From Acridotheres tristis (taxonomy: Eukaryota > Chordata > Aves > Passeriformes > Sturnidae), in contig CM072895.1 of NCBI GenBank assembly GCA_037013685.1, forward strand, positions 14,544,463 through 14,608,462: a stretch of DNA of 64,000 nt, written 5' to 3'. The position numbers and the translations under genes are program-made. Below are positions 51,501-64,000 of this stretch, piece after piece. The notes under the pieces were generated by a model. It worked only from the letters and a program-made list of their open reading frames with translations, ran no database searches and was not told where the DNA came from. Numbering within the stretch: position 1 is the stretch's first letter; the number at the start of each line of letters is the position of its first letter.

Positions 51501-54500
51501 CATCACAAAAAAAGAAAAAGATAACAATATATTTTGATGCTACTGAAAAGTAAGGTAAACGTTGTTAAATCAGACAGGAAAAGATAAAATTTGGAAAAAG
51601 AGATTAGATAATTTATCTAATATTATTAGATATCATACCAGGTAAAAATGCACCAGTTTTAATATACAAATGTTCTGAAAAATGTAGGAGTGCAAAGAAG
51701 AGAGAGAACATTTAATACAATATTGTCAAGAGAATATGAAAAGTCTTATAATTGTAAGTAATTACTTGATCCACTTTTCCTTATTTTATTTAGATTTGCT
51801 TGGGCTTAATATTCACCAAGTAGAAAAGTGACAGACAGTAAGTGTGAATAGGAGATACTGTCTGCATGAGTGTATCAGCTTTTCAAGACCATGCTGCCAC
51901 TTCCAAGCTCATGCTAGCCCTTTGTTCCCCTCAAGCTGGATTGCAATATGCAATGCTTCTGCCTTAGAACACCTCATGTCTTGTATCATTTCACCTCCTA
52001 ACTTACAGCTGAAGTCATTTTCAGAGGATGGTCCCTAATGCAACCTCAATGCTGATAAATGGACTCTCCTAGCAGCTAGTTCTTTAAACACACATAATGC
52101 AAGCTTGGACAGCATCATCTTTAAGGGGCCTCATGAGTTCCTCAAGTTAAAAGAGCATTGAAAGAAAACCTATTTATTTCTGTTATAAGAACTGCACAAT
52201 GACTAAATATGGTGTTGACAATATTGTTGATTTGACAAACTTACAAGTTCCATCATCAGATACTCCCCACAACTGAAGGTCAGTACCTAAAATTTCCTTA
52301 AATGTTTAAAAGTGAAAAGAAACTTAAGTACCAGGGTAAGCTGAAAAAAGAGTGGAGAGCCCACTGAGCCATTCGTTTCTAGAAACTGGTCCTTATCTGA
52401 ACACTTACAGAAACAATCCCTCCTGGTAAATATTTGCTAAGCCCACAAAAAATTGTTTGCTAGTTTCAACAGAATAATCATCACCAAAAACTGGCATTAT
52501 ATTTTTTATCTCAGGAAAGAAAATGAACCAGATAGAAAGAAACAGCAAACTCTAGCCAGAGCAAACCTGCAATGGGCTGTGTGGTGCATGCAGGCTCCAC
52601 TTCACTTTGGCAGCACGATACATGCTCCAATAGCAAAAAGGAGTAAGATGCATCTCAGGAATTGGCTCAAACACTGGTGGTTGAGGTTTTTGTTTCTAAT
52701 TAAAACTTCCTAAAATATATATTGATATTGCTTTATTAGCAATTTCTTTTGGCCCACTATTTTCTCAAATGTCAGTTGCTTGTAAAGGACAAACTTTACA
52801 CATTATCAGTTCTTTCAACAAATTAGAAAAACAAATATGAACATAGTATACCATATTCCTATATAATGAAAAATTGATTATAAGCAAAGAATTGCATACT
52901 GTGCTAGTGTTGTAAATTACTTCCTCTGTGGCTTTTACAACAGTGCCTATGAACATAATTGAATGTCACTAGTTTATGTTTGCAAATACAATCCCAATGA
53001 CATTGCACCTGGGAGTGTGCACGCACAGTCATCTGTTAGAGAAGGATCTAAACATATGGCCTGTTGATTAGGGTCTGGCCCCAAAGCTATCACAAAATCC
53101 TCCAGCCAGTTTTCTGCCAGACTAACCCATCACAATAATTCAGCTCTATCAAACAGGAGCTTCTCAACAACAACAAATAAAGTGTATAGCATTTGAAACA
53201 GCCACTTCAGATCTAAACACTAAACATTTGAGAAAGCAAAGGTCAGAGGCACTCCTCCTACTGAGAGAAAACTATATTGGGTCCTATCCTACATTTTTAT
53301 TCATCTTACTAGGCTGGCCTGTTAACGTACTTAACTTTCCACTTCAATTTTCCAGTAGCACCCATCTAGAGCAAAATCATAACAATGAGATTCTTTTTGA
53401 GTATATGGGTAGCACTTGTATGTTCAAATTTAAGTTGATTCTTTAAACATAATTGGACCTCATGTGCATGGTTCCCATCAGCTGTTTTGGGCAAATCTGT
53501 GGCTCACAGATGCAATGCACATGCAATCACTGCACAGGCAAAACATGCCTCTTCTCCTCACTTCTGCACGTGTTTTCTGAATAGGATAGTAATTAAAATA
53601 CCACAGAAATCAAACTGCTTGTGAAAATGAGAATGCATTCCTGGGAATTCAAACAGGATAAGATATTTAAACTTTAAGTCAATAGCTTTGGGAAAAATAT
53701 TTTCCAGTGCTACATACAAGAATTTGGTATGTTTGAAATAAGATATAGCTTTTGACAATCATAAGGTTTACTGTGGGGTTCCACACTTCAAAAATAAAGG
53801 TCTACTTGTACATTTTTTTTAAGAAACAGCAATCAGACTAAGAAGTAAGCACCTGTTGGCAATGACAGAATCCATAAATTAGGGCACTGTCTGTTGGTGT
53901 CTGTAATTCCATTTGAATTTTAAACATCTACCCAAAGTATATTGCAGTATTTGGGCTGTTACTTTTGTCATACCTTCCAGTAAAAGCTGGCCATGGCTCA
54001 TGGAATTTTATTTTATAGAAAATAAAACAGCCAAACTTGGTACTGTGATAGCCTGTTGTTAGAACATATAGAAAGAAGAGAGAATGAACCCTTAAAGTGA
54101 AATGTTCTGGAGGACAAAAATATTCAAGTTTCTAGCTGACCTTTAGAGTTATATAGGAGGGGATATGCATAATGCATTATTCTGTCGGATATGCATTACT
54201 TATTATAAAATAATGGAGGCTTCAGTACTTTACATGTGATCATTAGAAAGATCAGAACATAACCCAGCCTTCATAATATAATTGAGGGCTGCAAAAATAT
54301 CTCTAATGATTAATATACCAGACATTATGCAATGCTCCTACAAGGTAATTTTGTCCTGACACAGAATAATGATTGTTACAGAACTTCTGCAGTTTAAGAC
54401 ACATTAAGCCTCTGGGCTACACAGCCAGTTGTAAAGCTGTACGTGGGTGGAGAAATTTCTCGTTAACATCCTAGTATCTCCAGCATGTGTTTACATTAAG

Positions 54501-54826
54501 CCAACAAAAATTTTTAAAACTCATCTACACAGAACTGTTCGATTCTCCCTTCAGTGTGCAAGAGGAAGATCCTCCAAAGCCAAGAACCCCTCTTTCACAC
54601 AGTGCCATTCACATGCAACCAAGGTCCTGGTCTGACATAAGTGGGGGAACAGGCACAAGAATTGTTTCTGCCTTATCACTTCCCTGAGAAAGGACTAGAA
54701 AAATTCAATAGTTTATAACATCTGCTTCAACTTAGGCAGGGCCAAGTTGCTGGTAGAGATGAGCAATGTGGTGCTACACACCACCTTGGTAGCACTGCCT
54801 TGTCACCAGCTTAGGCAGAAGGAGAG

Positions 54827-54864
54827 CTGGGGCACAGTCCCTCACCTGGGGCACAGTCCCTCGC
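54827..54864. repeat. Two-copy 19-base tandem duplication
   Basis: ctggggcacagtccctcac is followed by ctggggcacagtccctcgc inside a GC-richer patch. One base differs. Confidence 0.9.
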
Positions 54865-57800
54865 CTCACCTGTCCCCCTCAGCAGCACTCTCAGCCCTTC
54901 AGCTCCTGCCACCCACCATGCTCTGTCCACCCTGAACAGGCAGAAAGAGAAAGCAAAGGGCTGATGTGGAACAGCTGCAGACAGCGAAATGTAGAAATGT
55001 CTTCTTTATGTTAAGCTATTTGAGAAACAACAGTACAAATTGATATCCAAATCTGTCACCCAGCTGAATTGTTTTGCTGTTTGTTTTGACATTGAATGAA
55101 TCCTTGAGGTTCATGTGAGGACAGCTTTTCATGAACAGCAGTTTGATACTTCTTCCATGGTTTGAGTATCTTCTTCTGGGGTGCCACATTGGGCTATCAC
55201 TAGTTTGCAATTTGGATGTTAAACATTTTCCAGGCACACATGGCAATCTGCCCTGACTGGCTGGAAGGGATGGCAATGTTTATGAAGACAGCCCTCTGAA
55301 ACAACTCAGAACAACCAAAACCACAGTTAGCAATAAAAAGCAATAACATCTGAGCTCATGCTACTTCAAAACAAGATTAGTGACATTTCAAGGGACAAAA
55401 CTAAAAGTTTTTATTTATAAACACCCAAAACTGGGGAAATTTTTTGCATCCATATACTGTATTATAATTAGTGTTTCATTTGCTTCTAGCTAGTAAGAAA
55501 AAGATTGCTATTACTTCAGAAATTAAGTATGACATCAAGTCATTCATTTTCACAGACAAAATCTGAAAGAAAAAGACAGCCATTATTTGTGCAAACACAG
55601 GACCTCCAATAAACCAAAGCAAATTTTCTTACTAAAGCATACAGGAACACAGGACAAAGATGAGAAAGGAGTTGAGAACAGATATCCTTAGACAGCCCAC
55701 AGAACTGAATCCTAAAATCAGTAATGAGACAAATAATAACTAAAATATTCTTTCCACTGATAATTAAGAGATTTAAATATGTTATAAATTTAAATTAATT
55801 TGCCCAATTAACAACTTCATTCCTAAAGCCATATATTTTTTGAGCAGAAGACATGTTTCTTTTCACACTCTAATTCACAATGAAGACAGAAAAGCCAGTG
55901 TAATCTAAGGTAGCTTTCTCTAGAAACCATAGTTGGAGGGAATTATTTAAAAACAAGTCAACTTTTTTTTAAATCTCACATTCCTATGCCTTGGTATTAG
56001 CTAGCAAGCACGAACATCAGATAATAAAAATGAAAGGACAATGAGTTTCATAACACCAGCAAGACAGAAATCAGAAGTTTAACAAAATATTGTTAAAATA
56101 GGAAAATATTATCGAAACCAAAATATTTTATTTTGGAAAAACTTTACAAGATTCTTTGACCAGTCAAAGGTTTTAGTTATTATTTTGAAAATCAATGGAA
56201 TGGAAGAAATCCTTCAAAATGAAAGAGAAAACCTTTTTATTTTTGTAAAAAATAAAACCTCTGCTCTCAGCCACCAGGGCTATATTGTATTCCCAGTGAT
56301 CAGACCTAGTAATCAGAAGCAGGAAAAGAGAGCAGCCCTCCATAACCTAGCCCTCCATAGCTGGATCAGCAGCACTTTGTAGCAGATATTCCAGTAGTTA
56401 GATTAAATCTATAGTTCTAGAAATATTCCCTTTGGGTATGCTTGGGGAATAGCATTTACAGATTGTGAAATGAGAAAAAAAAATTATACCTAAAAGAAAA
56501 AAAATAGAAAAAGAAAAAATAAATTATTTCTTTTTCTTTCTCTGGGACAAATTAAGAACATAGTGAAATATTGCAGTTTGGGGACAAAACAGTCAAATAG
56601 CTGAGAGACAGCTGACAGATTTTGATGAAATTTCAGTTTCAGTGATGGCATTGTTGTATGAAATTAATTCACTCCTAAATTTATTGTGGCTGTAGCCTTT
56701 GACTAGCTTTTCAACCATGTCTAATGGAGATCCTTTATACTGAAATTGTAAAATTGCCAGTCCAAGAAAAATGAAAAAATGATGAATAAACTCCACTCAC
56801 CTTCTTCCTGGCTGATGGGACAGTGTGCCTAAATTTTAGCATACTTTTCCATTTAGGAAATTTTTTGACATGACTTCTCTTTCTTGTTTTTCATTTGAAG
56901 ATTGTCCACTTCTCCCTTTTTCTTGGTATTATGATCTAGATGGAGATTTTTAACTCCATCTTTTCATGGGTTTAAATCACGCAAAGCATCAACAGTTATG
57001 GATAAAAGTGCAAAGGAAAATGTGCAAGTGATTCAACAATTGAGATTAATACAAAAAAAATTTAAGACAAATACAAAATTCTGGTTTTACAGAAGCTACC
57101 TATGGGAAGCTTGAAGAAGAAATAGCTTGGGGACATGTTTCATAGCTCTACTCTTTTGTGCTTCTAGTATGGACACTAATTTATTTTATCACATTTGACC
57201 TTTTCTTCATTATCTAGAATTCACAATGCCACAGTTGCTGATTTTTTTGAGATTTATAAATAAAACAAAGATTAGAAACCTGAAAAATTTAGCATATTAG
57301 TAAATTAAATTTTAAATGTGCATTTAAAGTACTGTTTTGTTGCATAACTAATGCAGAAGATGCTATTAGCATTTGCTTTTCAAGTCTGCAGTGGTTACCA
57401 CATAAATAGTGGCTATAGTGTACTCCCTTCTTTCATTAGCTTATTCACAGCTTCCTGTGAAAAAGCTGATGCATCTCTGCTTCTTCAAGTAAATATTTTA
57501 TATTATCAGAGTCCTAAATTCAACTCCAGTATTGATTAAAAGGCATATTACATTTTAGCTGTGTATGCATAGAATAAAATAAAAAATCTCAAAGTATCAG
57601 AATGAGTTTTAAACTAAGAGGTTATGTCCTATCATGGTGACAGGGATGCAATGCACTGGGAATAGACATTTTTATAAGAATTTTACTGTGCAACATTTAC
57701 AGATTAATGCATTTGGGTATGTTCATATATTGTCTCCAGCTTACACCTTGTCAAAACCAGATCACAATGGAAATGTATGGAGAAAATAGGGTTATATATT

Positions 57801-58370
57801 TACATATATATTTTTAGCTAAAGCAAGAGAATTTTGCAAATAAACCAGATTACTAAATTTATTTACAAAGAAATCAGATTAATAAAACCTGGACTACAGT
57901 AGTCATTGCTGTTGCAGTGCTTAAACCCTTCACAGAAGAGAGCTTCACCGTGATATAATTTTCAGTCAGAACTGACAGGGCTGCCTTTTATGTTATACTA
58001 TCAACGTGCCCTTTCCTGGACAGAAATTCTAAAGAATATATGGAGAACTGAGAAAGGAACCACGAGACTAAGTAATGTTTACTAGGTCTCGAAAAGCAGG
58101 AGTGCAGGAGAGGGGCTTTGGGCTGAAGCAAAATAACCAACAGAATGCAATGATGCTTTAGCTGATGCACAGCACAGATGGATACGGACGTTCCAAAAAT
58201 CACTGAGTCATGTATCACTTTCTAAGAAAACCAGTATTTTTGTTTCTCACTTAGAGCTACACACTGTAGAACTTACACAGTTTCAATGCAGTGTTTTTAG
58301 ACTTCATAGTCAAATAAATGCCAGGGAGACTTAATATAACTAGAGTTTGCCAAACCCCAAGATCTTTACA

Positions 58371-58402
58371 TCTATTACTCCTATTACTTCTGTTACTTCT
58401 GG
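58371..58402. repeat. Short 9-base tandem repeat (TATTACTYC type)
   Basis: About three copies of a 9-base unit, tattactcc, tattacttc and tgttacttc, lie immediately before an AAAC-type tract. Confidence 0.75.
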
Positions 58403-58403
58403 T

Positions 58404-58470
58404 AAAACAAAACAAACAAAACAAACAAAACCTATCCAAACAAACAAAAACAAACAAACAACAAAAAATA
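58404..58470. repeat. A/C-rich tract (AAAC/AAAAC type)
   Basis: aaaacaaaacaaacaaaac and later aaacaaacaaaaacaaac units over about 67 bases, imperfect. Confidence 0.88.
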
Positions 58471-61400
58471 CTTTGTAACATTTGGGAGAAAACAAAACAG
58501 ACCATAAAAAACAGAAACCAGAGGCAGAGAAAGATTACAGAAGACGGCCAAATACCTTATTAAGTTGGGTCACTCAACATTTTACAGGATCCAATTATGT
58601 AGCTAGTCCCTAGGCTGCTGTTTTATCTTTATTATTTCTGGACCACAGAAAATCTCCCAGTGGAAAATTCAGATAAACAAGGGTATGTTAAAATTATAAG
58701 TCATGGTTTTGATCAATAATAATTAATAATAATAATAATGCCTTTTTGTGTCATTAAGAAAAATATTTAAATATATCAGAAAGTTATTAAGGTATTAAGA
58801 ATAAAAATACTGGTCATAAGATCTTAAAATTCAGCCTAAGGACCATATGTGCATATTTTACCACCTAACACCATATTCTAAATTTACACTAGAAATTACT
58901 AAACAAAAGAGAAAGCTAAATTTTTAAGTGAAATTTAGTAGAGAAAAATGTCACAGGGCAAAATCATTATTTAAAGTAACTCCAAAGTGAAAAAGAGCAA
59001 TCCAGCTAATTTGAAGACTGGGCTAGCTCAAAAAGCCCTACTATTCAGTAGTGCCTTATTACTGCCTAGCAGATGGTTAGGACTGAATTAGAGCTCCAGA
59101 ACATTAGACTGAATGCCAAGTACCCCAAACAAAACACCAAATGCATTTATTTACGAATTTCTAGTCTCTGCCACAGTACTGCCATAGTGCAGATATTCAG
59201 TCATCCTCGATGGAGTCACAGGCAGATGAGACTTTAAAAACTGACTGCCACATGCATTTAGCTACCACAGAAGCTCAGCTCTTTGGTGAGTACCACACCA
59301 ATAGTACAGCTAAATCATCTTTATTTTATTCAAGGTCACTGAGCCAAAGTAATCCCTCAGATGTTCTGATCACTTAAGACAGCTTGTACTATGTATATAT
59401 CATGGATCCTAAAGCCAAATCATCAAATTAGGGGATAAAACTATGTTGCCCCACTGAATTTAATGAAGATGTAACAACGTTACAAGAATTAGTGAAGAGC
59501 AGAAGCAAAGTGATTTTCAAGTCTTGTAACAGTGCCTCTGTTTTAAGAAAGTTTTGGAGAGGAAAGAGATTTCTAAAGGAAGCCCATTTAAAACTTTGAA
59601 CATTCAGAAATGGGGAAAAGTGAAGTCGAGATTTTTAAGAACCATCATAACTGTCAGGGCACTGGAAAATTCATTTGTTCAGCCCCTTCAGAGCACCACC
59701 AATAACAGTTTAGAAAAGACTAAGAGTGAAATACAGACTTCGTGAAGCTCCTGCTGTACATGAATTTAGATCCACTGATGTTCTCATCGCAGAGTTCAGT
59801 CGCATTTACTGCTTATGAAACTAGTCTGATGAATTCAATTACTGAAGGAAGTCTGGTTTTAATTCTTAGAACTACTACTTCTTTCAATTTAAATTGATTA
59901 ATAATAAAAGTTACAGCATTTCAGAGGAACAGCATATAAATTAATTATAAATTGAAGCCCTAGCCCATGGCAATAAGATACAAAGCTCTCCTTCATGTCA
60001 GCTCAGATGCAGCTTTCAAGTATATTCTAAAGGTACTTCTTCTGGATAAATATTTTACGTTATAGATATAAATTACAGTTTATTGCCAGCTGTTTAAAAT
60101 ATCTATGATTTGGTAAGATGAGTCTTGCTAACCCCCAGCTGTCTCCCATTTAGCTGAATTGGAAAAACACTGGGTAAATTGCTGCCCATGGAGCACAAAC
60201 AGAAGCAACTGAAGTACCCATAATTTGTTGGAGTTTTAGATCATCCTAATTTAGATATTTTTCAAAAGACATAATGTAAAGTAGACGCTACTTAATCGCC
60301 ACCCTGATAAATAGCTCTACTGGGAAGATAATACAGTTTGTAAAAGGGTAAATTAAAAGCAAACTGTAAGAGCCACACTGCATCCATGACATACTCGATG
60401 TGTTTGGAATGAAGCTGTTTGATGCACTGATCATAGCAGTGTACAATGAGCTACCACCATACATGGCACAGCTGTTTGTTACCTTCTGGGGACTGCCTCA
60501 TGCTCTTGAATTGATATTTACAAACTGCATTCATAAAATCAAAGAAAAGCTAGAAAGCTTTTTAATTCACTGTGCTCTTGGGTAACAAAAGAAATATTGC
60601 ATTCATGTGCTCTTAATGGGGCAGTTAAATACCTTTTTTTCACAGGTTTTATCATATGAAATGCTACAATAAGTGGATGCAGTCAGGAGATGTACCTGAG
60701 TTATACACCAAGGTAGCAGTGAGAAGGGACCCTCAACAGAAGAGAACTGACAGTACAGAAGAATCTATTATGTCCCAGCAAGTCTGTACCAATTCTATTT
60801 TTGATTCTTCTTTTGTGATTTTTCTATATGTTAAGCAGAGAAAACATATGGGGTGAATACTTGTTCATACTACACTCTGTCAAAGGCAGCTGTAGACTGC
60901 TAGATAGTGTCACCAGTAAGCAAAAGTTGTGAGCTCAAAACCAAGAAATACATAAATTTTCAGTGTTACATACAAAGCCAAGTATTTTATTCTCCATTAA
61001 AAGAAAAAAAACCCCCTGTATTTCCTTTTGAAGTCTATTTATAACCACAAGTGCAATTTTGTCCTCTGAGGAGTTAAAACCTTAATCTCTGGCTTTCTTG
61101 TTTAAAAGATATTCTTCACAGAGGGATTTTTACCACTACAGTCCCTTTCTATGATTTTTTATTGGGGCTGAGCCTTTTCCCGTTTTACAGGGGGTTAGTG
61201 ATGTCCCGATTAGGAAAGAAACAGAAGGCAGTGGTGGCAAGTGAGAAGCAAAGGAAGGAAAACATGCAAGGAAAGGAGACAGAACCACAGAAGGCAGAAG
61301 TGTGGCTGACAGCCCTGGAATCCCCCAGGACCACAGTCAGCAGAGAAGAGAGTTACCTTGCAGGAAAGACACAGCTGGCAGGAAAGATGTCAACCACAGG

Positions 61401-62559
61401 AGGTAAAGAAAAATGCAGTCAGGAGGAGAAACTAGTGAGACACTCTGCGGACAGGAGTGCCTTGGGAGTCACACAGTGGGGGTACAATGGCCAATGACTT
61501 ACAAATGTGCACGCAGCCCACAAATTAAAGTAACATTTGATTACCCCTATCAATCCAAAATGGTTTCCTTGGACACCAGTCCAAGAGAACATGGAAATTA
61601 CCTCTTCACTCACTGACAGGCATGGTTCAAGAGCACATACCTTCTACCCTCACGCCCAAGGGTATTAACCAGTCATTACCTCACATTTTCTTGTTTCCCT
61701 AATGGGCCCCGTTTCATCTCCCTGGGTAGTGAGAGCTGCTTCACAGCACATCCACGGCAGCAATCTGTAACAGTGCACTTAGCCAGGCAGCAGGGGCACT
61801 GAATAATGAGCCCATCTGTACCATCCTTCCAACCCTGTCCTAAAAGCATAGGTAAGCTCCACAAGTAATATTCTCCAGGTACCTCCCTCTAACCAAATTC
61901 CTAAGTAGCAAAGGATTACTCTTATTGTTAGTGCTTCTTGTACAGTATGTAAAATGAGGTGGTTTTTTGCTTTACTGTTTAGGCAATAAAAAGTATTTCA
62001 CTCTTTACGTTGGCAGACAGCTAATAATAAAATGTCTACTCAGAATAACACCATTATGAAAGGGAACATTTCCTCTTCCATATTAGTCACAAAACATACC
62101 CAATTAGTGGCAAAACACTTGATAATCTTATGCTTGCCCTAAGACTAGAACAAAATAATGAAATAGCAATTTGGTGGAAAGCATTTTAATGTAGGCATCC
62201 AGGAGTAAGAACATTCTAAGTTCTGCAATGGAAAAAGTAAAGTGAAAAGAGAGAGAGAAGCATTCCTCTGATTTCCTCTGATGCTGCAGTACCTTTCCCT
62301 CCTCTGTTCCTGTAAAAAGAAAACGCAGTTCTTTTTCATCCAGGAGTAACTGGAGCTTTAAACAAATGAAATGTTGGAAGTGAAATCTATCTTTTATTCT
62401 GAATCAAGATATGGGTCAAGCAGATTTCTGACCAACGGGAAATGATAAGTACAACCATATTTTCACTTGCCTCAGTTCCTCCTAGGATCAAAGCTGAGGC
62501 TGTCAACGTTAATATATGTTTAGATATTTAAAATATTGCCAGTATAATTCTGGATTTTT
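58471..62559. other. Non-coding stretch, no gene seen
   Basis: Includes an (AAT)n tract at 58715-58739. A plus-strand frame at 60400-60585 has a protein-like hydrophobic composition but only 61 codons and no homologue I recognise. A lysine/glutamate-rich plus frame at 61162-61497 lies in a G/A-rich patch with small internal repeats and lacks an ATG at its start. Confidence 0.5.
58715..58739. repeat. (AAT)n microsatellite, short
   Basis: aataataattaataataata units with one interruption. Confidence 0.85.
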
Positions 62560-63020
62560 AAGGAGTTGTCACTGAGCAACACCTAAAACTGTCTCACTGT
62601 ACTAAACTATGGCAGCATTTTTTTCCCGTCAGATACTAGTTCAGCAATCCTCTTCATGTCTAATTCTTTGACAGGAATTCAGTTTTAGATGGCTTATAAT
62701 AGGCTCTGCCTGAATTCTGCCAAGATTGAATTGTTATTGATTGGTATGAGGCAATGGTGTAGAAGGGTGCATTTCCACAGTTTGTATTTGGATTGGTCAG
62801 ATCTTTTGACAGCTGATTTTGTTAGAAAACCTGGGGTCATTGGGGGAACTGATTATTACATACCCTTGCATTTCTTCCATGACTGCAAACTCAGCTTCTT
62901 ACTCTTAAAAAAACAAGTAATTTTCTTTCTAAGGTCTATAAAGAGGTTCTTTTATGTAGGAAAGGACATTATAATCAGTACATTAGAATTTGTACATAAT
63001 AATTATAATTGTTATGTTCA
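62560..63020 (+). mobile_element. L2-like LINE fragment, end of reverse transcriptase domain
   Basis: The frame 62689-63102 (137 codons) reads NRLCLNSAKIELLLIG near its start. This is the hallmark 'NRL-LN--K-E-LLIG' block just after the catalytic palm of L2/CR1-clade reverse transcriptases. About 25 residues later comes VRKPGVIGGTD, matching the 'VR-LGV-D' block. Then IFFLRSIKRF and, after a spacer, LEFVHNNYNCY fall where such enzymes carry their 'LR-I' and 'SRLDYCN' blocks. Just upstream, in-frame TTT-TAG-ATG stands where a tryptophan-methionine pair is expected, so one stop appears to have arisen by TGG to TAG. The catalytic YADD region is unrecognisably decayed near 62567-62600. Inactive and 5'-truncated. 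L2 is preferred, with CR1 or Rex as alternatives. Confidence 0.75.
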
Positions 63021-63932
63021 TACAATTGTAACAATGCAAGATGCCAAGTGCCAGTTTCCTACCTGGGCACAGCCTACCAGCCTGCATGAACCTTCCTTGT
63101 AAGCCTGTTTTTCCCCATCAGTACAAGCTCAGCTTCTCACTCTGCAGAAAATGTTGCAGATCTCGGCACTGTTGTGTAAGACAAACCCATTCATGTTCCA
63201 TTTCTACACTTATAAATGCCAAAATACACCAAGTCAACAAAAATTTATGTATTTGACTTCAGAAGATGAAATTATGTAATTAGTAACATTACACTGATTT
63301 TATTACTGTTTCTTTGATTTAAATTGTTAGTGGTTCAAACATCTTAATTTCAGAGTGAATTATATAATTGTTTTTTGTTGCTTGTTTATCCATTTTTTGT
63401 ATAATTAGGATGCAGTAATTTACTTTATATCTCTTTAACTTAATTGAGTTAAGTGTATCTGCTGAGAAGCATGATGTCACACTCCCAGATACTTGGCTGG
63501 AAAACTCAGGAGGGAGCTTTCACTGGACATAAGAATTTCTAAGGGCAGCTTTTCTTCTAGACCTGTAACTCTGCAAAAGTTAATTTTGTTCAAATGACAC
63601 AGCTGCTTCCATATTTTGGGTTTCTTTTACTGCTGTTGCGATAGATCATATTAAAAAATCTTTCTTGACATGGCATGGTTCTCCCTGATGATATTGTTAT
63701 CACAAAACACTATCTAGAGTATCAATAACAGCACAGAAGCAAGGACAATCTGTATTGAAAAAGAAAACCTTAGCTTTCAGTTAGTGTCTAATAGCTGAAA
63801 TTGCCTCCCTTGAGCTCTATCAGTGCAGCCAGTACAGCACATCCATCTCTGTTTCATCAACCCTTCATCTTTTCTTGAGCCACCCAGCCGGGACAGGCTC
63901 TGCTTGGACCATGTCAGGCAGCACAGGCTCAC
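63021..63932. other. Non-coding stretch next to the candidate exon
   Basis: AT-rich up to about 63780, then GC-richer towards the window end. The first 100-200 bases may still be LINE 3' sequence, but I could not follow the similarity. Confidence 0.5.
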
Positions 63933-63986
63933 CTGCAGTCTGGGTCCCACGGTAATGTCACCCAGCAGGATGTCTTTGGCACCAGG
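63933..63986 (-). CDS. Candidate 54-base internal coding exon of an unidentified gene
   Basis: On the minus strand, cttctcatttgcag precedes the segment, giving a pyrimidine-leaning acceptor ending in AG. CAG|GTGAGC follows it, a near-consensus donor. The 54 bases between form 18 codons, open when read from the first base, giving PGAKDILLGDITVGPRLQ. A second frame is also open and the third has a stop. A length divisible by three with the same phase at both ends is typical of internal exons. Fifty-four bases is the classic collagen exon length, but this peptide is not Gly-X-Y. I could not assign it to a family. The acceptor's upstream region is cut by the window edge. A chance coincidence in a GC-richer patch remains possible. 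Confidence 0.4.
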
Positions 63987-64000
63987 CTGCAAATGAGAAG

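Larger units (their letters stand above)
45813..58370. other. Long non-coding stretch, no gene supported
   Basis: Over 12 kb without a supported gene. It contains the window's longest open frame (46981-47550 minus, 189 codons), which lacks an initial ATG and is treated under findings. An A16 run lies at 48504-48519. GC-richer patches lie at about 49490-49700 and 54750-54960. An A-rich tract lies at about 56475-56530. The patch at 49490 has a pyrimidine-rich cttctctgctctttgcctgcag-like acceptor on the plus strand but no matching donor, and its reading frame is unrecognised. Confidence 0.5.

Noticed and set aside
52600..52700. U6 snRNA pseudogene: cttcactttggcagcac followed by gatacatgct resembles the 5' end of U6.
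   Set aside because: Only about 13 of 17 bases agree in the best block, and the internal region and 3' end do not align, so this is likely chance.
60400..60585. 61-codon frame with protein-like hydrophobic composition.
   Set aside because: Short, without splice sites or a recognised family. Frames of this length are common by chance here.
1..64000. Endogenous retrovirus or other endogenous viral sequence.
   Set aside because: No paired long terminal repeats, primer binding site, or gag/pol/env-like frames were seen on either strand.

Overview
This is vertebrate nuclear DNA, most likely from a bird. The clearest evidence is two CR1 LINE 3' ends of the avian type, one on each strand (2538-2652 minus, 6067-6210 plus). 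They share a recognisable core with each other, including a stretch around ttggactcaatga. The window is AT-rich, full of A/T homopolymers and AAAC-type tracts. It has no operons, ribosome binding sites or long reading frames. The longest reading frames are under 200 codons and most look like chance.

No complete protein-coding gene, tRNA, rRNA or CRISPR array could be supported. The window reads as a gene desert or the inside of a very large intron. The one place that looks like a coding exon is a 54-base segment at the right edge on the minus strand (63933-63986). It has a good splice acceptor and a near-consensus donor and encodes 18 residues in an open phase. If real, the gene enters from beyond base 64000 and most of this window would be its intron or downstream flank.

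Layout, left to right. 100-490 is a decayed reverse-transcriptase fragment of a CR1-superfamily LINE. 2538-2652 and 6067-6210 are CR1 3' ends. 7618-7968 is an unexplained 116-codon frame. 8709-8757 is an AGT-type microsatellite. 14811-14901 and 21381-21465 are G/T-rich and A/C-rich tracts of the AAAC type. 16245-16563 is an older CR1/L3-like LINE 3' end. 19617-19988 is an unexplained 123-codon frame. About 21610-21740 and 45690-45812 resemble very old interspersed repeats seen across amniotes. 26165-26268 resembles a MIR-type SINE. 31029-31074 is an (AAAC)n microsatellite. 62560-63020 is an L2-like LINE reverse-transcriptase fragment whose frame has survived for over 100 codons.

The main content is therefore a layered record of old retroelements (L2, MIR, L3/CR1, younger CR1) in otherwise featureless non-coding sequence. 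I found no convincing undescribed system. The items most worth checking are the edge exon, the L2-like fragment, and two frames with a faint resemblance to BEL/Pao-type retrotransposon proteins. All family calls were made by eye, without database comparison.
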